A DNA stretch of 64,000 nucleotides, taken from positions 1,798,001-1,862,000 of the forward strand of contig JASGIB010000001.1 in assembly GCA_047602125.1 (NCBI GenBank), given 5' to 3'. The DNA is from Pseudoluteimonas sp047602125 (lineage in GTDB: Bacteria > Pseudomonadota > Gammaproteobacteria > Xanthomonadales > Xanthomonadaceae). Of this stretch, positions 25,834-35,805 are shown piece after piece. Every line of letters starts with the position of its first letter. Position 1 is the stretch's first letter. The translations under genes were made by a program, and so were the position numbers. The notes below the pieces were generated by a model that was not told the origin of the DNA, did no database searches, and saw only the letters and a list, made by a program, of their open reading frames with translations.

Positions 25834-26090
25834 AGCTGCGGGTGCAATTGTTCGGGCCGTTCCGCGATTTCCAGCCGCAGCCCGCGCTGGAGCTCGATGT
25901 CGCCGATGGCGCCAACGTCGCCGCCGCGCGCGAAGCCCTGGCCGCGCACGCCGCCGCACACTGGCCTGCGTGTCCGCAAGGATTGCTGCGCAGCACCGCC
26001 TTCGCCAGCGAAGTGGCCTTGTTGCGCGATGGCGATGCGTTGCCCGCGGATGGGCGCATCGCGGTGATCCCGCCGGTCAATGGCGGCTGA
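25830..26090 (+). CDS. moaD: Molybdopterin synthase small (sulfur carrier) subunit
   Basis: 86-aa ubiquitin-fold protein ending PPVNGG; the C-terminal Gly-Gly becomes the thiocarboxylate sulfur donor. The start overlaps the moeA stop (ATGA). It forms a heterotetramer with MoaE. Confidence 0.92.
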   Translation: MKLRVQLFGPFRDFQPQPALELDVADGANVAAAREALAAHAAAHWPACPQGLLRSTAFASEVALLRDGDALPADGRIAVIPPVNGG

Positions 26091-26094
26091 GCGC

Positions 26095-26643
26095 ATGGAC
26101 GCGATCGACATCGCCGCAATCCGCGCGTTGGTCGCTGCGCCACGCGACGCAGCGCTCGACCCGGCGCGCGCGCTGGATTTCGTTTCTCATGCCGAATTCG
26201 GCGGCCAGGCGTTGTTCGTCGGCCGCGTGCGCCGCCACAACCACGGCCGCGACGTGGTCGCGGTGGAATACGACCTGTTCGAGCCATTGGTGCGAACGAC
26301 GTTCGATGCCATCGCGCGCGAAGCCATGGCGGAGGTCACGCCGGATTTGCGCATCTACGTCGCCCATGCGCACGGACGGCTCGAAGTGGGCGACATCGCG
26401 GTCGTGGTCGCCGCCGGCAGCCGCCATCGCGACGAGGCGTTCCGCGCCTGCCGCGCGGTGATCGAGGGTGTGAAGCACCGCGCGCCGATCTGGAAGCGGG
26501 AACGCTACATCGACGGCAGCAGCGAGTGGAGCGAGGGGTGTTCGTTGTGTGCCGACTCAAAAAAAGATAACAAGCAGAAAACCATTACTAACAATCAATG
26601 GAGTCTGCTAGAGAGTCACATAATGCTGAGTTCTAATTTCTAG
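26095..26643 (+). CDS. moaE: Molybdopterin synthase catalytic subunit with a foreign C-terminal tail
   Basis: 182 aa. Residues 1-154 are a complete MoaE: FVGRVRRHNHGRDV, the VAHAHGRLEVGDIAVVVAAGSRHRDEAF core, and catalytic lysines in EGVKHRAPIWKRE. After CSLCAD the frame enters AT-rich DNA and adds 28 residues unlike the family (SKKDNKQKTITNNQ...), stopping at 26643. The composition break at about 26557 suggests an insertion that removed the native stop. ATG 26080, overlapping moaD, is an alternative start. Confidence 0.9.
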   Translation: MDAIDIAAIRALVAAPRDAALDPARALDFVSHAEFGGQALFVGRVRRHNHGRDVVAVEYDLFEPLVRTTFDAIAREAMAEVTPDLRIYVAHAHGRLEVGDIAVVVAAGSRHRDEAFRACRAVIEGVKHRAPIWKRERYIDGSSEWSEGCSLCADSKKDNKQKTITNNQWSLLESHIMLSSNF

Positions 26644-26663
26644 AGCCGCCAATCCGAATAGCT

Positions 26664-27110
26664 CTATTGAGATCGGTTGATGTTCTTGGATTTCGCGCGC
26701 TGGACATTTCTGATCGTTTCGAATTGTCCTTTGCCACGAATCTGCCAAGGTACGCGAAATACAGCGGGCGGCCTCATGCGTTGAGCGTGTTCCATCATAA
26801 GGGGCCACCATCGAATCAATCGAGAAGTTTTCTCAAAGATAGATTGATCGGCCCAACCAGCTGCAAGTACGAAGACGATTAAGCCGGACCCAGCAATTAC
26901 TTCTCGCTCGACTAATTTTCGGTGATGGTGATCTTGCGTTATATGAACTGAAATTCCTGCTTTTCCAATAGCCGCAAAGACCTGTGGATCTTTTGTTCCT
27001 TTCTTGACTAAATCAGTGACATGCACGACTTCGTGTCCGTGCAGTTCGGCCAAAGGGTGTAGCACCTTAGCCAGCACGGTCGGCAAATTCTCGTCTATCG
27101 CCGCTTTCAA
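26664..27110 (-). CDS. PIN-like domain toxin (DUF5615/VapC45-like)
   Basis: 148 aa. It starts MKAAIDENLP, the acidic first motif of PIN-like RNases, with a second acidic motif in GTKDPQVFAAIGK and a third in ITQDHHHRKL. The C-terminus is basic. It overlaps the preceding gene by 4 bp (ATGA). With the DUF433-type partner it forms the usual antitoxin-toxin arrangement. The toxin call rests on family resemblance. Confidence 0.65.
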   Translation of the reverse strand: MKAAIDENLPTVLAKVLHPLAELHGHEVVHVTDLVKKGTKDPQVFAAIGKAGISVHITQDHHHRKLVEREVIAGSGLIVFVLAAGWADQSIFEKTSRLIRWWPLMMEHAQRMRPPAVFRVPWQIRGKGQFETIRNVQRAKSKNINRSQ

Positions 27111-27820
27111 GTGCCTCCGGACCGAGTCTCAAAGGCAACTGCATGTCGAACTGCAGCCCGCGAGACTTGGAACAGCCGCGCAACCAGAGCCTGATCACCG
27201 CTTTCGGCTTTAACGGCACTGGCGATTGCGACGGTCGGGATGTCGTAGTCAGAAAGAATTGGCTGCCCAAACTTTCTTTTCGGATCAAAAACAATTGCTT
27301 TGGAATTCCGCATTGGAAACCATCGAGATGCCCGGCCATGGAAATCGAACTCAATGCCGGTTCGAAGGGATGGGCCGATTACCTTCTCGATTACGCGCTG
27401 ACGCTTTACCGGATCCGTGAGGTTGATGTCGCCAGAAGCCTCGACCTCTTGTGCAAAAATCCGCCGACCGTCTGTCCGAAAAGTTTCGTTGGTGAGTGGA
27501 TATGCGGAATCGAAATCTTCGCGCGCAGCTTCAAGGGTTGCACGTATCAGTGCGACTGGGACCCCGCATTCTCGGAAGGTGTGAACAAAGCGCAGTTCAA
27601 GCAGGTCGCGAAAACCAAGTCCTTCAATGTCGGGCGATTGAATCTCGCTCTCCCAGAGGGGGGGCATGAACGTTTTGCGTCCATCACGCGCTGTGTGCTC
27701 GTAACCGTTTAACCACCTGCGCAACTCACTAGGTTTAGCGCCGATGTAACGCGCAGCATCCGGGAATGAGTACAGCCCGGTTCCGGAATCAAGAATCGCG
27801 TGGGTGACCGAGGCGCTCAC
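27107..27820 (-). CDS. DUF433-type antitoxin with N-terminal HTH
   Basis: 237 aa, longer than the minimal 75-aa DUF433 antitoxins. The N-terminal region (residues 18-40, YSFPDAARYIGAKPSELRRW) looks like a MerR/excisionase-type DNA-binding helix-turn-helix. The C-terminal 55 residues (FGQPILSDYDIPTVAIASAV...) match the DUF433 fold that neutralises DUF5615 toxins. It is the first gene of the pair and probably its autorepressor. Low GC and its position between the moa operon and a tRNA mark it as acquired. Confidence 0.65.
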   Translation of the reverse strand: MSASVTHAILDSGTGLYSFPDAARYIGAKPSELRRWLNGYEHTARDGRKTFMPPLWESEIQSPDIEGLGFRDLLELRFVHTFRECGVPVALIRATLEAAREDFDSAYPLTNETFRTDGRRIFAQEVEASGDINLTDPVKRQRVIEKVIGPSLRTGIEFDFHGRASRWFPMRNSKAIVFDPKRKFGQPILSDYDIPTVAIASAVKAESGDQALVARLFQVSRAAVRHAVAFETRSGGT

Positions 27821-27974
27821 ATCAAGGAGTGTATAGGTGTAAGAGTCTGCTTAGGTAGTGCATCTTGTCTGGAACGGTTCGCAAATGGCGAGACTTGCTT
27901 CCCTCATTTGGATCGATCGATAGCTGGGGTGCGGCCTTGCATCAGGATGCACGCATTTCTGAAGCAGAAGCGCA

Positions 27975-27998
27975 AAACCCCGCACTCGGCGGGGTTTG
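27975..27998 (-). terminator. Terminator after tRNA-Met
   Basis: AAACCCCGC-actcg-GCGGGGTTT, 20 nt beyond the tRNA 3' end. On the (-) strand it is followed by TGCG after the T-run. The rest of 27821-28017 is low-GC and holds no other recognisable feature beyond presumed promoter DNA of the toxin-antitoxin pair. Confidence 0.75.
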
Positions 27999-28017
27999 TT
28001 CGAAGTCTCGAAGTGTT

Positions 28018-28094
28018 TGGTGGCTATGGGTGGACTCGAACCACCGACCCCAGCATTATGAGTGCTGTGCTCTAACCGGCTGAGCTACATAGCC
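28018..28094 (-). tRNA. tRNA-Met (CAT), elongator type
   Basis: 77-nt cloverleaf read on the (-) strand. The acceptor is GGCTATG/CATAGCC, the D-loop is AGCTCAGCCGGTTAGAGC, the anticodon loop is CTCATAA with CAT, and the T-arm is GGTTCGAGTCC, with an encoded CCA end. It closely matches the bacterial elongator Met tRNA. An Ile-CAT identity is less likely because the acceptor and T-arm follow the Met pattern. Confidence 0.95.
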
Positions 28095-28242
28095 GAAACG
28101 CCGCGCAGTCCGCGCGGGGGCGCAATTCTCCCTGCCGCCCGCGCCCGCGTCAAATCGCCGGGTCGCGCGCTTGTCCGTCCGGCGGCGGCGTGGCAGAGTC
28201 GGTCGCAGTGGCCTTCGGCCAAATCCTTTCGAGGTCCGCATC

Positions 28243-28848
28243 GTGATCGATCCGGACGGTTACCGCCCCAACGTGGGCATCGTCCTCATGCACCCGGACG
28301 GGCGCGTGTTCTGGGCGCGACGCGTGCGCCGCGACGGCTGGCAGTTCCCGCAGGGCGGGATGAACAGCGACGAGACGCCGCTGGAAGCCATGTACCGCGA
28401 GCTGGAGGAAGAAACCGGCCTGCTGCCGGAGCACGTCGCCGTGCTCGGGGTCACCCCGGGCTGGCTGCGCTACCGCCTGCCATCGCGCGCGATCCGCCGC
28501 CACGAGCGCCTGGTCTGCATCGGCCAAAAGCAGGTCTGGTTCCTGCTGCAGTTCACCGGCGAGGAAGCCGACCTGCGCCTGGACCAGACCGACCATCCCG
28601 AGTTCGACCAGTGGCGCTGGGTGGATTTCTGGTACCCGGCCGAGCATGTCGTCCTGTTCAAGCGCGGGGTGTACTGCAGCGCCCTGCGGCACCTGGCGCC
28701 GTTCGCCCGGCAGGTGGCCGGGACGCAGGCGATCCCGCCGCCCTTGCCGCATCTGGTCCGCGAGGAGACGCAGCGCCGGCGGCCGTATTCGCGGCGCCCG
28801 AGGCCGGTTCCCGCGCGTGGGGACGGGGGATCCGACCCGGCTAGTTGA
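28243..28848 (+). CDS. rppH: RNA pyrophosphohydrolase
   Basis: 201-aa Nudix enzyme that removes pyrophosphate from mRNA 5' ends and triggers RNase E decay. It begins VIDPDGYRPNVGIVL from GTG 28243, with GAGG 9 nt upstream. The Nudix box is GGMNSDETPLEAMYRELEEE followed by TGL. KQVWFLLQF and the DFWYPAEHVVLFKRGVY segment are typical. The C-terminal 40 residues are Arg/Pro-rich and variable. 28095-28242 before it is a GC-rich leader with no gene. Confidence 0.93.
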   Translation: MIDPDGYRPNVGIVLMHPDGRVFWARRVRRDGWQFPQGGMNSDETPLEAMYRELEEETGLLPEHVAVLGVTPGWLRYRLPSRAIRRHERLVCIGQKQVWFLLQFTGEEADLRLDQTDHPEFDQWRWVDFWYPAEHVVLFKRGVYCSALRHLAPFARQVAGTQAIPPPLPHLVREETQRRRPYSRRPRPVPARGDGGSDPAS

Positions 28849-28867
28849 AAATGGTTCTTATTCGTGG
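28847..28867 (+). promoter_or_regulatory. Candidate Fur box upstream of bfd
   Basis: GAAAATGGTTCTTATTCGTG resembles the Fur consensus (GATAATGATAATCATTATC). It lies about 40 bp before the bfd start, where iron repression is expected. Confidence 0.55.
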
Positions 28868-28903
28868 TCGAATGATCCCGGTTCCACCAGCCCGGGTCCG
28901 TCC

Positions 28904-29101
28904 GTGTACGTCTGCGTCTGCAACGGCATTACCGATCGCCAGGTCCGCGAAGTCGCCGCGGCCGGTTGCCGCAGCGTATCCGAACTGACCATGCGCACCG
29001 GCGCCGGCGCCGGCTGCGGCAGTTGCCTCGACCTGGCCGCGCAGATCCTCGACGAAGCGCAGTCGGCGAACGTCCTGCCGATCCTCTCGCAAGCCGCCTG
29101 A
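28904..29101 (+). CDS. bfd: Bacterioferritin-associated ferredoxin
   Basis: 65-aa [2Fe-2S] protein that reduces bacterioferritin to release iron. Four cluster cysteines are visible: CVCNG and CGSC (VYVCVCNGITDRQV; GAGCGSCLDLA). It starts at GTG 28904 and matches family length. It is encoded 99 bp upstream of bfr, with a Fur-like site in front, consistent with iron-starvation induction. Confidence 0.92.
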   Translation: MYVCVCNGITDRQVREVAAAGCRSVSELTMRTGAGAGCGSCLDLAAQILDEAQSANVLPILSQAA

Positions 29102-29200
29102 TCCTTCCGCCATCCCGAGCCGAAACGCGGACGATTCGCGTTTCGTCATTGTTTTTCCGTGCGCGCTAGAGTCGCCGCATTCCCGATGCGGAGCACGACC

Positions 29201-29674
29201 ATGAAGGGCGACGCCAAGGTCATCGAATTCCTCAACAAGGTGCTCTACAACGAGCTGACCGCGATCAACCAGTATTTCCTGCACGCGAAGATGCTGAAGA
29301 ACTGGGGCCTGAAGGAGCTCGCCGAACACGAGCACCACGAGTCGATCGACGAGATGAAGCACGCGGACAGGCTGTCGGAGCGCATCCTGTTCCTCGACGG
29401 GCTGCCGAACTTCCAGGCGCTGGGCAAGCTGCGCATCGGCGAATCGCCGGCGGAAATCCTGCGCTGCGACCTCGCGCTGGAAATGGACGGCCTGCAGGTG
29501 CTGAAGGATGCCGTCGTGCATTGCGAGGGCGTGAACGATTTCGTCAGCCGCAAGCTGTTCGCAGACATCCTCGATTCCGAGGAAGAGCACATCGACTGGC
29601 TGGAGACGCAGTTGTCGCTGGTCGAACGGCTCGGCGAGCAGAACTACCTGGCGCAGCAGCTGGACAACGACTGA
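29201..29674 (+). CDS. bfr: Bacterioferritin
   Basis: 157-aa four-helix ferritin storing iron as a 24-mer with heme at dimer interfaces. Ferroxidase ligands Glu18, Glu51 and His54 and the heme ligand Met52 are in place (LYNELTAINQYF; DEMKHADR), with SEEEHIDWLE later. It pairs with bfd upstream. Confidence 0.95.
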   Translation: MKGDAKVIEFLNKVLYNELTAINQYFLHAKMLKNWGLKELAEHEHHESIDEMKHADRLSERILFLDGLPNFQALGKLRIGESPAEILRCDLALEMDGLQVLKDAVVHCEGVNDFVSRKLFADILDSEEEHIDWLETQLSLVERLGEQNYLAQQLDND

Positions 29675-29686
29675 GGGCGGCGAGGC

Positions 29687-32053
<2,367 letters not shown>

Positions 32054-32055
32054 GG

Positions 32056-33858
32056 TCAGAGCACCGGCGTCTGGAAATCGAAATCGAGGGCGTGCTCGGG
32101 TTCCTGCACGAGGTTGCCCTGCAGGTAGTCGATGCCGCTGCTCCACAAGGCCGCCGCGACGCGCGGGTCCTCCACCGACGGGCCGATCACGCGCAGCCCG
32201 AGCGCATGCGCGCGCTTGATCACCCCGCGCGCCTCGTCGCGTTCGGCGGCGGTGGCGTCGGCGGCGGTGTAGCGCGGCGACAGGCGCAGGTATTGCAGCG
32301 GCAATCGCGTGAGCAGCACGTCGGCCTCGCTGCCGTGCAGGTATTGGCTGAGGCAGACCCCGACGCCGGCGTTCGCCAACAAGCCCAGGGTCGGGGCGAG
32401 TTCCTCCGAATGCACCAGCGCATCGTCCAGGCGCAGGTCCAGCACCAGTTGCGAGGCGGCGACCCCGCGCGCCTCGAGTTCGCGCTGCAGCCATTCCACG
32501 TGGTCGCCCTCGGCGAGCGAACGCGGCGAGTGGCTCACGAACAGGCGCACGGCCGGGGCGCCGGGCTCGCGGTCGCCCAGGTGCCCGAGCGCGCGCGCGA
32601 GCACCGCGCGATCGATCTCCGGCATCAGCCCGTTCGCTTCGGCCAGCGGCAGGACCTCGCGCGCGGAGTGCATCGGGCGATCGCCTTCGGGCAGGCGCAA
32701 CAGCGCCTGGAATTGCGGTTCCTCGCCGCCATCGACCGCGACCACCGGCTGGAACGCCAGCCGCAGGCCATCGTTCGCGAGCGCATCGCGCAACAGCGCC
32801 AGCAGGCGATCGTCGCGCGCATCCTGCACCGGCGGCTGGTAGGCGGCGATGCCGAGCGGCGCGATGCGCGCTTCGCGCAAGGCGCCCATGGCGTGGTCGA
32901 GCAATTGGTCGGGCTTGTTGCCTGCGCAGGTGGCGTAGGCCACCGCCGCGCGCAGGCGTTGCGGCGTGCCGGCGATGTCGATGCCGTCGCGGCCGATGCC
33001 GTCGCGCAGGCTGCGCGCCAGGCCCTCGAGCGCGGGTTCGTCCGCGGCCGGCGCGAACACCGCGAACACGTTGTCGTTGAGGCGCGCGGCTTCGAACCCG
33101 CCGACCAGCGTGGCCAGGCTGCGCCCGGCTTCGTTCATCAGGTGCTCGAAACCGGCGAAGCCGTAACGGTCGCGCAATGCGCCGGCGTTCTGGATTTCCA
33201 CGCACAACGCGCCGCCGGCATCGGTGGAGTGCGCGGCGATGCGGCGCATTAATTCCGGCCGGTGCATGAGCCCGGTCGCCGGATTGAGGTCCTTGCCGGT
33301 GCCCTGCAGGCGGCGCAACACGCGGGCGCGCTGCACCCGGCTCTGCACCGCGGCGATCAGGTGGCGCGGGCGGATGGGCTTGCTGAGGAAATCGTCGGCG
33401 CCGACTTCCAGCACCTGGTATTGCAGTTCCGGATCCGGGTCGCCGGTGAGGAACACGATCGGCACGTGCGCGAAATCGTCGTGTTCGCGAATGCGCTGGG
33501 TCAGCGAGGTGCCTTCCATGTCCGGCAGGTGCAGGTCCATCAGCACGAGTTCGGGCTGGAACTCTTCCAGCGCCGGCAGCACCGCGGCGGCATCCTCGAC
33601 CGCGCGGGTCTGGATGCCGGAACCGCCCAGCACGCTCTCGGCGAACAAGGCTTGGCTGCGGTCGTCCTCGACGATCAGCACGCGGTAGGGTTCGTCCGTT
33701 TCCGCCGCGTCCGTCATTCCTGCCGCCACGCCCGCGGCAGGCGCATCGCCGATGGCGTCGGCCTCGGCCCCGGACAAGGCTCCGGCATCGGTCTCGGGAG
33801 GTTGCGAACGCGCGGATGGCAGCGGCATGGGTTCACTCGATGCGATGCGGCGGGCCAT
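32056..33858 (-). CDS. Response regulator with degenerate GGDEF and EAL domains
   Basis: 600 aa. A disordered N-terminus (1-55) is followed by a receiver domain with Asp108 (PELVLMDLHLPD) and TGD..KPIRP. A GGDEF-like domain has the active site replaced (RLNDNVFAVFAP where GGDEF is expected). The EAL-like domain has EAL changed to QAL (QFQALLRLPEG) and the metal-binding DD lost (ANAGVGVCLSQYL). It is therefore unlikely to make or cleave c-di-GMP and is more likely a receptor or scaffold, as with FimX/Filp-type proteins of this family. Its probable kinase is the next gene. Confidence 0.85.
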   Translation of the reverse strand: MARRIASSEPMPLPSARSQPPETDAGALSGAEADAIGDAPAAGVAAGMTDAAETDEPYRVLIVEDDRSQALFAESVLGGSGIQTRAVEDAAAVLPALEEFQPELVLMDLHLPDMEGTSLTQRIREHDDFAHVPIVFLTGDPDPELQYQVLEVGADDFLSKPIRPRHLIAAVQSRVQRARVLRRLQGTGKDLNPATGLMHRPELMRRIAAHSTDAGGALCVEIQNAGALRDRYGFAGFEHLMNEAGRSLATLVGGFEAARLNDNVFAVFAPAADEPALEGLARSLRDGIGRDGIDIAGTPQRLRAAVAYATCAGNKPDQLLDHAMGALREARIAPLGIAAYQPPVQDARDDRLLALLRDALANDGLRLAFQPVVAVDGGEEPQFQALLRLPEGDRPMHSAREVLPLAEANGLMPEIDRAVLARALGHLGDREPGAPAVRLFVSHSPRSLAEGDHVEWLQRELEARGVAASQLVLDLRLDDALVHSEELAPTLGLLANAGVGVCLSQYLHGSEADVLLTRLPLQYLRLSPRYTAADATAAERDEARGVIKRAHALGLRVIGPSVEDPRVAAALWSSGIDYLQGNLVQEPEHALDFDFQTPVL

Positions 33859-33940
33859 TATGGCGCCGCCGCGGCTTTATTCAGGAAACACGCATTCATC
33901 GACGGGAACCGGCCATCGCCGCCTTGCCCGGCCTGGCAAC

Positions 33941-34522
33941 TCAACCCGGCTGTACGCGCGGCCGGCGCCGGAACAATGCCCGCCACAACCACCACACGAA
34001 CAGTGCGAATGCGATGCTGATGGCGACCACCAGCACCAGCGCGAGCACCGGATGGGCGAACGCGAGCGCCAGCGCGCCGACGGTCGCGGCGTCTTCGGTC
34101 ATCGAAGCGCTCCAGTTGCTGACCGGTTCGGGCGAGGTGTTGAGCAGGGCGCGCGTGCCGGATTTCAGCGTATGGCTGACCAGGGCGGCGCCGGCGCCGG
34201 TGGCGAGCATGCCGGCGCTGAGTTGGCCGTCGGGCGAGAACGCGGCCGCGGCGAGGAACGCGCCGGCCGGGATGCGCAACAGCGTGTGCAGCAGGTCCCA
34301 GCCCGAATCCACGCCCGGGATCTTGTCGGCGAAGAATTCCGCCAGCGCCAGCGCGCCGGACACGCCCAGCACCCACGGCGATTCGGTGACCTGCAGCGCT
34401 TCGGGCAGGTGCAACCAGCCGAAGTAACCGGCGAGGCCGACGCCGAACACGGTGAGATAGACGCGGATGCCGGCGAGCCAGGCGAGCAGCACGCCGATCG
34501 CGAAGAGGTGGGCCTGTGACAT
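33941..34522 (-). CDS. DUF4126 family membrane protein
   Basis: 193 aa with about five hydrophobic segments and the family pattern AEFFADKIPGVDSGWDLLHT. It starts at ATG 34522 after an AGGGGGA site. The function is unknown; it is often annotated as an integral membrane protein. The C-terminus is basic (RRRPRVQPG). Confidence 0.8.
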   Translation of the reverse strand: MSQAHLFAIGVLLAWLAGIRVYLTVFGVGLAGYFGWLHLPEALQVTESPWVLGVSGALALAEFFADKIPGVDSGWDLLHTLLRIPAGAFLAAAAFSPDGQLSAGMLATGAGAALVSHTLKSGTRALLNTSPEPVSNWSASMTEDAATVGALALAFAHPVLALVLVVAISIAFALFVWWLWRALFRRRPRVQPG

Positions 34523-34621
34523 CGCATTCCCCCTGAACGCAGCGCGGCTGGAAGGGCCGCACGACCGCAGTCTATACGCGCCGGCTTGACGCCGGCTTAA
34601 AGCCCTCGCTATACCGGCCGG

Positions 34622-35335
34622 ATGGAAGACGCGGAACATCCGCCATCGCCGCCGCCTGGGGCCGCCGACGCGCCGGTGCACGGCCACGGCGTCGCGTACG
34701 CGCTGATCGCGGCGTTCGTGCTCGCGCTCGCGTTCGGAGCATGGGGCCTGTGGCGGGCGTTCGCGCCGGCGCCGGGCGATGCGCATGCGCAGGCCGCGCG
34801 CATCGCCGATCTCGAGCAGCGCGTGGCCACGCTGTCGCGTTCGGACCAGATCAGCCGCGAGGCCAACCGCGACCTGCAATCCACCCTCGCCGAGCGCGAC
34901 GAGGAAATCGCCAGCCTGCGCGCGGACGTCGCCTTCTACGAACGCTTCGTCGGCGCCACCGGGCAACGCCACGGCCTCGCGGTGCACGACCTCAAGCTGC
35001 AGGCGCAGGACGCGCAGGTGTGGAAGTTCACCGCCACCCTCACCCAGAACCTCAACCGCGGCGCGGTGAACAGCGGCCGGCTCACGGTTTCGGTGGAAGG
35101 CAGCGTCGGCGGGCATATGCAGAAGGCGGACTGGGCGACGCTGCGGCAGCAGGCCGATGCGGCCGGGCTGCCGTATTCGTTCAAGTATTTCCAGCAGGTG
35201 GAGGGCGACCTGCTGCTGCCGGCGGGCATGAAGCCGGTGCGCGTGGTGGTGCGCCTGCAACCTGCCGGCGGCGCCGCGGTGGAACAGTCCTTCACCTGGG
35301 CCGAGGCGATCGGCCCCGCGACGCCCGGCGCTTGA
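34622..35335 (+). CDS. Membrane-anchored coiled-coil protein (DUF6776-like)
   Basis: 237 aa. A Pro-rich cytoplasmic N-terminus, one membrane helix (about 26-48), a coiled coil (about 58-100, ARIADLEQRVATLSRSD) and a C-terminal globular beta-rich domain. Proteins of this shape precede erpA in relatives; the role is unknown. It lies 31 bp before erpA on the same strand. Confidence 0.65.
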   Translation: MEDAEHPPSPPPGAADAPVHGHGVAYALIAAFVLALAFGAWGLWRAFAPAPGDAHAQAARIADLEQRVATLSRSDQISREANRDLQSTLAERDEEIASLRADVAFYERFVGATGQRHGLAVHDLKLQAQDAQVWKFTATLTQNLNRGAVNSGRLTVSVEGSVGGHMQKADWATLRQQADAAGLPYSFKYFQQVEGDLLLPAGMKPVRVVVRLQPAGGAAVEQSFTWAEAIGPATPGA

Positions 35336-35366
35336 ACCGCGGCATCGCCAACCCCATCCTGTCGGC

Positions 35367-35732
35367 ATGAACGACGTTGCCGCCCCCGATTACCACGCGC
35401 TGTCGCGTCCGCTGGAATTCACCGCGGCGGCGGCGGCCAAGGTGCGCGAATTGATCGCGGAGGAAGGCAACCCCGGGTTGAAGTTGCGCGCCTACATCCA
35501 GGGCGGCGGCTGTTCCGGCTTCCAGTACGGCTTCGAGTTCGACGAGGCGCAGGGCGAGGACGACCTCGCGGTGGAAACCGATGGCGTCACCCTGCTGGTC
35601 GATCCGCTCAGCCTGCAATACCTGATGGGCGCCGAAGTCGACTACAGCGAAAGCCTGCACGGTGCGCAGTTCGTGATCCGCAATCCGAACGCGAAGACCA
35701 CCTGCGGCTGCGGCAGCAGCTTCACCGTGTAG
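35367..35732 (+). CDS. erpA: Iron-sulfur cluster insertion protein ErpA
   Basis: 121-aa A-type carrier that delivers Fe-S clusters to apoproteins such as isoprenoid-pathway enzymes. The three conserved cysteines are Cys49 (GGGCSG), Cys113 and Cys115 (TTCGCGSSF). Length is typical, and it is essential in relatives. Confidence 0.93.
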   Translation: MNDVAAPDYHALSRPLEFTAAAAAKVRELIAEEGNPGLKLRAYIQGGGCSGFQYGFEFDEAQGEDDLAVETDGVTLLVDPLSLQYLMGAEVDYSESLHGAQFVIRNPNAKTTCGCGSSFTV

Positions 35733-35733
35733 T

Positions 35734-35776
35734 GCTTTTCTCCTCCCTTATCGCGTAGCGAAGGGGGAGGGGCAAA
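35734..35776. repeat. Dispersed 'ctccc...gggag' hairpin repeat between erpA and nudC
   Basis: TTCTCCTCCCTTATCGCG and CGAAGGGGGAGGGGC form an imperfect hairpin right after the erpA stop. It is a short member of the same G/C-rich repeat family seen elsewhere in the window. Confidence 0.6.
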
Positions 35777-35805
35777 CGGTGACCGGCGGGCGGATAATCC
35801 CGCCC

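Noticed and set aside
26557..27960. An integrative element with an integrase next to tRNA-Met
   Set aside because: No integrase or transposase gene and no obvious duplicated tRNA end are found; only the toxin-antitoxin pair is present.
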